Shown piece after piece: positions 58,245 through 64,000 of a DNA stretch of 64,000 nucleotides. The notes below the pieces were generated by a model. It searched no databases and had not been told where the DNA came from. It saw only the letters and a program-made list of their open reading frames with translations. Location: NCBI RefSeq assembly GCF_013377295.1, contig NZ_CP016180.1, forward strand, positions 496,001 to 560,000, given 5' to 3'. This stretch comes from Pasteurella skyensis (GTDB lineage Bacteria > Pseudomonadota > Gammaproteobacteria > Enterobacterales > Pasteurellaceae). Position 1 is the first letter of the stretch. Each line of letters starts with the position of its first letter. The position numbers and the translations under genes were made by a program.

Positions 58245-59343
58245 TTACAACCCAGCCTTCAAACTTGCTTCGATAAAGCGATCTAAATCACCATCTAGCA
58301 CTGCTTGGGTATTGCGATTTTCCACCCCTGTGCGTAAATCTTTAATACGGCTGTCATCAAGTACATAAGAGCGAATTTGACTGCCCCAGCCGATGTCGGA
58401 TTTGCTTTCTTCAAGGGCTTGTTTTTCAGCATTTTGTTTTTGCATTTCCAATTCAAATAATTTCGCTCTAAGCTGTTTCATTGCACTGTCTTTATTTTGG
58501 TGTTGTGAGCGTCCATTTTGACATTGCACTACTGTGTTTGTCGGTAAATGAGTAATACGTACCGCTGATTCAGTTTTATTGACGTGCTGGCCACCTGCCC
58601 CTGAGGCACGGTAAACGTCAATACGTAAATCAGCAGGATTGATGTCAATTTCAATATTATCGTTAATTTCAGGATAAATAAATGCCGCACTAAATGAAGT
58701 ATGACGACGGTTATTTGAATCAAATGGACTTTTACGTACTAAACGGTGAATGCCTGTTTCGGTACGTAACCAACCAAAGGCATATTCCCCAGAGACTTTT
58801 ACGGTTGCTGATTTTAATCCTGCCACATCGCCGTCTGATACTTCAATCAGCTCGGTTTTAAAGCCTTTGCTGTCTGCCCAGCGCAAATACATTCGTAGTA
58901 ACATTTCTGTCCAATCTTGGGCTTCTGTTCCGCCTGAACCCGCTTGTAAATCAATGTAGCAATCGTTCGGATCGTTCTCACCACTAAACATTCGACGAAA
59001 TTCTAATTTTGCTAATTTTTGTTCTAATGTATCCGCTTCTTGTGTTGCTTCATTGAAGGTGTCTTCGTCTTCCATTTCAACCGCAAGCTCAATCAATCCT
59101 TCAATATCATCAACCCCTTGTTCTAATTCTTTGATTGTGTTGATAATTCCTTCTAAGGCGACTCGCTCTTTACCTAAGGCTTGGGCTTTTTCAGGATTAT
59201 TCCAAACTTCTGGCTGTTCTAATTCTGCATTGACTTCTTCTAAGCGTTCTACTTTGACATCAAAGTCAAAGATACCCCCTGATCACTTGGGTACGTTCAG
59301 CTAAATCGGCAAGTTGAGTTCTAATTGGGTTTAATTCAAACAT
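58245..59343 (-). CDS. prfB: Peptide chain release factor 2, programmed +1 frameshift
   Basis: RF2 terminates at UGA and UAA. Translation starts at ATG 59343 ([19 protein letters not shown]), runs 25 codons to CTT-TGA (TGA 59266-59268) and must shift +1 to read GAC TTT GAT. The upstream AGGGGG (59275-59280) is the Shine-Dalgarno-like stimulator. In the second frame it has the anticodon motif SPF ([11 protein letters not shown]) and GGQ ([12 protein letters not shown]). The corrected product is about 365 residues, as in E. coli. An alternative start at 59096 would make only a fragment. The following genes on the same strand are fic and the ABC-F gene. Confidence 0.97.
59266..59280 (-). promoter_or_regulatory. 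prfB autoregulatory frameshift site
   Basis: On the minus strand this reads AGGGGGTATCTTTGA: SD-like AGGGGG, three bases, CTT and the in-frame TGA, followed by C. This is the classical RF2 feedback site. Confidence 0.97.
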
Positions 59344-59373
59344 TTTTATTCCTTTGAAATAATTTATAGCTTT

Positions 59374-59400
59374 GTAGAGATAGGCATATTTTATCTCTAC
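59374..59400. repeat. Palindrome upstream of prfB
   Basis: GTAGAGATA (59374-59382) and TATCTCTAC (59392-59400) form a 9-bp perfect stem around GGCATATTT. The outer GTAGAGA/TCTCTAC matches the palindrome at 24041. Confidence 0.8.
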
Positions 59401-59447
59401 TTAATATGTGATGTACAAAATATCATTTATTATTTTAACATAATAAA

Positions 59448-59503
59448 TAAGCGGTAAGATATTTCTTAAAATTTGCAAATTGTCAGAAATATCTTACCGC
59501 TTA
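59448..59503. repeat. Inverted USS pair, stem-loop after dsbB
   Basis: A perfect 19-bp inverted repeat: TAAGCGGTAAGATATTTCT (59448-59466) and its complement (59485-59503), enclosing TTAAAATTTGCAAAT. Each arm has a USS core. It is 11 bp after the dsbB stop on the minus strand and is the likely transcript end for dsbB. Confidence 0.92.
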
Positions 59504-59514
59504 GAATAGAGGTT

Positions 59515-60051
59515 TTATCTAAAAATAAATGAGTCTTTTTTTCTTAATTTTTTAAATTGGCTTAATGCAACAACAACCAAAATGGTTAAATAAGCACTAA
59601 AAATCATAATTAACCATTGTGGCATTGAAAAAGTTAAGAATTGCCATTGTATTTCACTGCAACTTCCTCCTGCTTCAAAGAAACTCGGTAGCCATTGGTT
59701 TAAAGGTAATTCCGTTGGGAAATTCACTTTAATAGGGCATTGATTCCAAGGCGCTGGATTGAGTTGATAGTTAGTGTGTTCGATCGACAAACTTAAGCCT
59801 TTAATTGCACCAAAAATACCGATGCCAAGGGCAATAAATCGGAAAACAAAAAATCGAGGTGCAATAAAAGCAATAACGCCAGCGATACAAATAGCGAGTA
59901 AGGCAATACGTTCATAAATGCACATTACACAAGGCACTAATCCCATTTTGTGTTGAAAATAGAGAGCAATGCCCTCTAAGATAGCACCGCTTAAAATCAG
60001 CAGTAACCAAGCACTACGATCGAGAGACAGTTCTTTTATGTAAGTAAGCAT
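59515..60051 (-). CDS. dsbB: Disulfide bond formation protein B
   Basis: DsbB reoxidises DsbA and passes electrons to quinone. The 178-residue protein (E. coli 176) has four membrane segments, the N-terminal periplasmic pair PCVMC (Cys41, Cys44) and a second pair in NQCPIKV and GGSCSEIQ. It lies 18 bp after nhaB on the same strand; dsbB-nhaB-fadR is the E. coli order. Confidence 0.96.
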   Translation of the reverse strand: MLTYIKELSLDRSAWLLLILSGAILEGIALYFQHKMGLVPCVMCIYERIALLAICIAGVIAFIAPRFFVFRFIALGIGIFGAIKGLSLSIEHTNYQLNPAPWNQCPIKVNFPTELPLNQWLPSFFEAGGSCSEIQWQFLTFSMPQWLIMIFSAYLTILVVVALSQFKKLRKKDSFIFR

Positions 60052-60069
60052 TTAACCTTATTTCCTATT

Positions 60070-61611
60070 TTAGCGAACCAATAACCAGCCCCAGCTTTCC
60101 ATTAATGAAGTGAGAGGCGCTAAGAATACTTCTAGTGAGAAGAATCCAACCAGAGATAAAACTATCGTATATGGTAGTGCCATATAAACCATTTTTCCGT
60201 AAGAGAGACGAACCAAAGGTGCAAAAGAGGACGTCAATAAGAACAAGAACGCAGCTTGCCCATTTGGTGTTGCTACAGAAGGTAAGTTTGTTCCTGTATT
60301 GATGGCAACGGCAATTAAGTCAAATTGTTCACGGCTAATCACATTGGATTTTAACGCATTGAATGCTTCGTTGATATATACTGTTCCCACAAAAACGTTA
60401 TCAGAAATCATTGAAAGCAGACCGTTAAATATATAGAACAGTCCTAACTGTGAATGAGGCTCCGCTGATAAAACAAAGTGGATGATAGGATCAAATAGTT
60501 TTAAGTCCACAATGACAGCAACAACAGAGAAGAACACTACAAGTAATGCAGTAAAAGGTAGTGATTCTTTAAATGACTCTCCGACAGAGTGCTCATCAAT
60601 GACACCACAGAATGAAGTACAGATAATAATAATGGTTAAACCGATAATTCCTACATCCGCTAAATGTAAGGCTAAACCGATAACGAGCCAAATTCCAGCA
60701 AGGGCTTGAATAATTAATTTTGCACGGTCTTGATCTGTCATTTGTTTATCTTGTTCAGCATTAAAATGGGTAAGGATTGCCCATACACGACGTGGTAATG
60801 GGGTACCATAGCCAAAAAGTTTGAATCTTTCAAGTAGGTAGCAAGTTGCCGCACCACAAATAATAACTGGCACACTAATTGGTGCAACACGGAGAACGAA
60901 CTCACCAAAATGCCAACCTGCTTTATCCGCAATAATCAGATTTTGAGGTTCACCCACCATAGTCATTACACCACCTAAAGCACTACCTACACCTGCATGC
61001 ATTAACAAGCTACGTAAGAAGCTACGGAATTTTTCAAGTGTTTGTTTGTTGGTTACAATTTTTGCATCACAGGTAATATCATTATCACAATCGTCAAAGG
61101 TATAACCAGAGGCTACTTTATGATAAACACCATAAAAACCAACGCTGACACTAATAATTACTGCAATAACGGTTAATGCATCTAAGAATGCAGAAAGAAA
61201 AGCAGCACTCAAACAAAATGCTAAGGATAGTGTTCTTTTAGAGCGCACTATAATTAATAATTTAGTGAAAGCATATAATAGTAGCTGTTTCATAAAATAA
61301 ATACCTGCTACCATAAACATTAATAGTAAAATGACTTCAAAATTTGCCATTATTTCTTCTTTGATATGTTCTGGATGGGTCATTCCAATGATCACAGCTT
61401 CCATTGCTAATAAACCACCTGGTTGTAGAGGATAGCATTTTAAAGCCATTGCTAAAGTAAAAATAAATTCACAGACTAAACACCAACCTGCAATAAAGGG
61501 ATCTATTAAAAATAAGATAGGATTTAAAACTAAAAAGGAAATAATGGCAAATTTGTACCATATTGGGGAATTTCCTAAGAAATTTTTAAAGACAGAACTA
61601 GGGTTGAGCAT
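60070..61611 (-). CDS. nhaB: Na+/H+ antiporter NhaB
   Basis: NhaB exports Na+ in exchange for H+. The 513-residue protein (E. coli 513) has about 12 membrane segments and the NhaB-specific [20 protein letters not shown] start (about 10-29) and [20 protein letters not shown] (about 207-226). A second antiporter (nhaC) is encoded at 15624-16934. The gene is divergent from fadR across 180 bp. Confidence 0.97.
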   Translation of the reverse strand: MLNPSSVFKNFLGNSPIWYKFAIISFLVLNPILFLIDPFIAGWCLVCEFIFTLAMALKCYPLQPGGLLAMEAVIIGMTHPEHIKEEIMANFEVILLLMFMVAGIYFMKQLLLYAFTKLLIIVRSKRTLSLAFCLSAAFLSAFLDALTVIAVIISVSVGFYGVYHKVASGYTFDDCDNDITCDAKIVTNKQTLEKFRSFLRSLLMHAGVGSALGGVMTMVGEPQNLIIADKAGWHFGEFVLRVAPISVPVIICGAATCYLLERFKLFGYGTPLPRRVWAILTHFNAEQDKQMTDQDRAKLIIQALAGIWLVIGLALHLADVGIIGLTIIIICTSFCGVIDEHSVGESFKESLPFTALLVVFFSVVAVIVDLKLFDPIIHFVLSAEPHSQLGLFYIFNGLLSMISDNVFVGTVYINEAFNALKSNVISREQFDLIAVAINTGTNLPSVATPNGQAAFLFLLTSSFAPLVRLSYGKMVYMALPYTIVLSLVGFFSLEVFLAPLTSLMESWGWLLVR

Positions 61612-61792
61612 AAAAAATATTCTCCTTCAACTAAATTTGTACTACTAATTAATTAGTCATTGTAATATAGATTGGATTAAACGATAATAAAAAAACTCAT
61701 ATTAGTATAAAATATCTGAAAAAAACATAAACAAAATCAAGTTTTATTCTGATAGAGCAAAAAATAGACTAAATTTAGGTGTTTAAATTAAA

Positions 61793-62539
61793 ATGAACGA
61801 CAATAAATCTTATATTTTTAAAGCAAACAGTCCTGCTGCATTGGCAGAGGAATATATTATCAAAAGTATTTGGAATAATACTTACCCTCCTCACACTTAT
61901 CTTCCTGCTGAGAGAGAATTAGCAGATACTATTGGGGTGACTAGAACCACACTTCGAGAAGTTTTACAACGTCTTGCTCGAGAAGGCTGGTTAACCATTC
62001 AGCATGGAAAACCTACGCTTGTTAATAATATCTGGGAAACTGGTGGAACAAGTGTAGTGGAAAAATTGTTTCAGCTGGATAAAAGTATGGCGCCTTTTAT
62101 TATTGCAGATATTCTTTCATTACGTACTCGAATGTCAGATTTTTATATTCCTAAAGCAATCAAAATCAACCCTGAAGGGTCATTGGCCATTTTTGAACAT
62201 TTAGATGATTTAGAAGATACAGGGCAAGCCTATACCGAATTTGATTATCACGTATTTAGAAGCTTTACTGTGATTGCAGAAAAACCAGTTTATGGATTGA
62301 TTTTTAATAGCTTTAAAGGTTTGTATAATCAAATTGGGGGCATTTATTTCAATATTCCAGAAGGAAGGAAATTGGCACGTGATTTTTATTATAGTTTAAA
62401 AAATTTATGTCAGTATCAAGATGTTGAAAAAGTGAAAGAGTGTATCAAAGTCCATCGAGAGCAAAGTGGTATGCTATGGAATGAAATATTAAGTAAATTA
62501 CAGACAACAAAAAGTAAGAAGCAAGCGGGTACATTGTAA
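61793..62539 (+). CDS. fadR: Fatty acid metabolism regulator FadR
   Basis: FadR is a GntR-type regulator that represses fatty-acid degradation and activates unsaturated fatty-acid synthesis, sensing acyl-CoA. The 248-residue protein (E. coli 239) has the N-terminal winged helix (about 8-75, with LPAERELADTIGVTRTTLRE) and an all-helical C-terminal acyl-CoA domain. It is divergent from nhaB, as in E. coli. Its last codons are part of an inverted USS pair. Confidence 0.96.
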   Translation: MNDNKSYIFKANSPAALAEEYIIKSIWNNTYPPHTYLPAERELADTIGVTRTTLREVLQRLAREGWLTIQHGKPTLVNNIWETGGTSVVEKLFQLDKSMAPFIIADILSLRTRMSDFYIPKAIKINPEGSLAIFEHLDDLEDTGQAYTEFDYHVFRSFTVIAEKPVYGLIFNSFKGLYNQIGGIYFNIPEGRKLARDFYYSLKNLCQYQDVEKVKECIKVHREQSGMLWNEILSKLQTTKSKKQAGTL

Positions 62540-62577
62540 GAAAAATTTGCAAATTTTTTGTTATATGTCACCGCTTG
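62522..62577. repeat. Inverted USS pair between fadR and galE
   Basis: CAAGCGGGTACAT (62522-62534) pairs with ATGTCACCGCTTG (62565-62577) with two mismatches, around AAAATTTGCAAATTTTTT. It overlaps the fadR stop and lies between convergent fadR and galE, so it may act as a two-way terminator. Confidence 0.8.
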
Positions 62578-62590
62578 TTATGTCGTTTAA

Positions 62591-63607
62591 TTAAGCATCA
62601 TAACCATTTGGATTATTTTTTTGCCAATTCCACGTATCTTTCATCATTTGATTTAGATCTCGTGCTGTTTTCCACCCTAATTGCTCTAACGCTTTTTTAG
62701 GATCAGAATAACAAGTAGCAATATCTCCTGCCCGGCGAGGGGCAATTTTATAAGGTACTTGGATATTATTGGTTTGTTCAAAAGCGTTTACCATATCTAA
62801 TACGGAATAACCCGTCCCTGTACCTAAATTATAAATATGACAACCTGCATCATTATGATGCTTTTGTAATGCTTTTAAATGTCCTATCGCTAAATCGACT
62901 ACGTGAATATAATCACGTACACCTGTACCATCAGGCGTATTATAATCATCGCCAAATACGGCTAATTGCTGTAATTTTCCTACAGCTACTTGGCTGATAA
63001 AAGGTAAGAGATTATTTGGGATACCATTTGGGTCTTCGCCAATTAAACCACTCTCGTGTGCACCCACTGGGTTAAAATAGCGTAAAATAATTGCACTAAA
63101 CTGTGGGTATGCCTTAGCAGTGTCTTGTAAAATACGCTCTACCATATATTTTGAAGTGCCATAAGGATTAGTTGTACCGCCAACCTCACTCTCTTCTGTA
63201 ATTGGCACAACTGTTGGATCGCCATAAACCGTTGCAGAAGAACTAAACACAAGGGTGTTCACATTTGCTTTAAGCATCTCTTCAACCAGCGTAATTGAGC
63301 CTGTCACATTATTTTGATAATAGTGTAACGGCTTTTGAACGCTTTCTCCGACTGCTTTTAGTCCTGCAAAGTGAATAACAGAATCAATTTTATTTTCAGT
63401 AAAAATTTGACGTAACATTGAACGATCTAAAATATCACCTTTATAAAAATTAACCGATTTCCCTGTAATTTGTTTAATTCGATCTAAGGATATTTCTGAA
63501 GAGTTAGATAAATTATCTAAAATGATAATCTCTTTATTTTGATTTAACAGTTCAACAACGGTATGTGAACCAATGTAGCCTGCCCCACCTGTAACTAAAA
63601 TTGCCAT
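62591..63607 (-). CDS. galE: UDP-glucose 4-epimerase
   Basis: GalE interconverts UDP-glucose and UDP-galactose for the Leloir pathway and for surface polysaccharide. The 338-residue SDR protein (E. coli 338) has the NAD motif GGAGYIGS (residues 7-14), the catalytic Ser in SSSATVYG (about 122-129), Tyr-x3-Lys in [11 protein letters not shown] (about 147-157) and the C-terminal [17 protein letters not shown]. No galT or galK adjacent, so lipooligosaccharide synthesis is as likely a role as galactose use. Confidence 0.97.
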   Translation of the reverse strand: MAILVTGGAGYIGSHTVVELLNQNKEIIILDNLSNSSEISLDRIKQITGKSVNFYKGDILDRSMLRQIFTENKIDSVIHFAGLKAVGESVQKPLHYYQNNVTGSITLVEEMLKANVNTLVFSSSATVYGDPTVVPITEESEVGGTTNPYGTSKYMVERILQDTAKAYPQFSAIILRYFNPVGAHESGLIGEDPNGIPNNLLPFISQVAVGKLQQLAVFGDDYNTPDGTGVRDYIHVVDLAIGHLKALQKHHNDAGCHIYNLGTGTGYSVLDMVNAFEQTNNIQVPYKIAPRRAGDIATCYSDPKKALEQLGWKTARDLNQMMKDTWNWQKNNPNGYDA

Positions 63608-63926
63608 AATAGTTTCCTTATACTGTGTTTGTTAGCGGTTAGATTTGTATCATTTTTTGCAAATTATACTCTTTTTTACTTTTTAAAAATATAATCTGAT
63701 ATAAAAATAGTGTATAAAATTTAATTTTGTTAAATATTGGTTTTAGATGTTTTCGAGTTGTTAATAAATACTGTGAACTACGTCATAATAAATTAAAAAA
63801 TAGTGATTTTTATTGATTATTCAACAAGATAAGTAGTGTGATTATGATAGTATTTATCTTGTGCTAATCGGCATATTAGAAAAATAAAATTTTAATTTCC
63901 CAATTAATACAAAGTAGAGGTTTAAT
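63608..63926. other. Spacer between galE and dcuC, with a USS
   Basis: A 319-bp AT-rich divergent spacer. A USS (AGCGGTTAGATT then TTTTTTGCAAAT) is at 63634-63664. No clear FNR or CRP site or promoter could be assigned. Confidence 0.65.
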
Positions 63927-64000
63927 ATGGATCTTATTATAGGTTTAATTGCAATTGTTGCAGTGAGCTACTATGTTGTGAAAGGCTACTCTGCAACAGG
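63927..64000 (+). CDS. dcuC: Anaerobic C4-dicarboxylate transporter DcuC, 5' end only
   Basis: The visible 24 codons read MDLIIGLIAIVAVSYYVVKG followed by YSAT, matching the DcuC N-terminus (LLIGVVVIVGVARYIIKG then YSATG in E. coli, from memory). AGAGG lies six bases before the ATG. DcuC exchanges succinate in anaerobic growth. The gene runs out of the window, so its integrity is unknown. Confidence 0.75.
   Translation, partial: MDLIIGLIAIVAVSYYVVKGYSAT

Noticed and set aside
59096-59098. prfB beginning at ATG 59096 with upstream sequence noncoding
   Set aside because: The frameshift site and the first 25 RF2 codons are plainly present upstream, so the full programmed-frameshift gene is the right model.
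63822-63836. An FNR site (TTGAT-TATT-CAACA) upstream of dcuC
   Set aside because: The second half does not match ATCAA, so it is only a half site.

Overview
This window is a piece of an AT-rich Pasteurellaceae chromosome. Many genes and spacers carry the uptake signal sequence (USS) core AAGCGGT, often followed about 20 bases later by TTTGCAAA. That extended form is the one known from the Actinobacillus pleuropneumoniae-type branch (Actinobacillus, Mannheimia, Bibersteinia, H. ducreyi and relatives). Gene content and order (tusE-yccA, mutH-ygdQ, rlmN-pilW, dsbB-nhaB-fadR) also fit a gammaproteobacterium of this family. The species cannot be named from the sequence.

Layout. 1-6.2 kb: the 3' part of a giant trimeric autotransporter adhesin with collagen-like segments and a structured 3' UTR. 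6.2-12.8 kb: a DUF2301-like membrane gene, recD, tusE, yccA, an EamA exporter divergent from an Lrp-type regulator, xseB and ispA. 12.8-28.6 kb: a complete maltose/maltodextrin regulon, with malT, an NhaC antiporter, malS (broken), malM, lamB and malK reading left, and malE, malF, malG and malQ reading right. The two arms share a regulatory region with two MalT boxes and three CRP sites. 28.6-34 kb: a VOC protein, pepD, rnb and fabI. 34.2-38 kb: an alpha-glucoside-type PTS permease, a GH4 phospho-glycosidase and a convergent RpiR regulator. 38-47.7 kb: ygdQ/terC, mutH, rhlB, fbp, htrA, pilW, rlmN, greA and a HerA-like ATPase. 47.8-48.9 kb: one complete insertion sequence with terminal inverted repeats and target duplication. 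49-54.4 kb: mlaA, metJ with its Met boxes, yhdT, panF, and a general porin between clusters of structured repeats. 54.3-64 kb: a TPP riboswitch with thiB, an ABC-F gene with a fic gene, prfB with its programmed frameshift, dsbB, nhaB, fadR, galE and the start of dcuC.

How it works together. Maltodextrins would enter through LamB, be bound by MalE and be imported by MalFGK2. MalQ would process them, under MalT and cAMP-CRP. In this sequence the entry step is switched off: lamB has a run of 11 G just after its signal peptide that puts the gene out of frame, and 10 or 13 G would restore it. This looks like a phase-variation switch. malS is also inactivated, by one in-frame stop and one frameshift. 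A separate PTS/GH4 operon offers another route for alpha-glucosides.

Other points of interest are a family of about 40-bp elements whose ends differ between copies but always remain complementary, a USS sitting inside the variable arm of the TPP riboswitch, inverted USS pairs used as stem-loops between genes, and an insertion sequence whose transposase needs a -1 shift at an A6 tract. All functional calls come from reading the sequence and from family knowledge; no database search was run.
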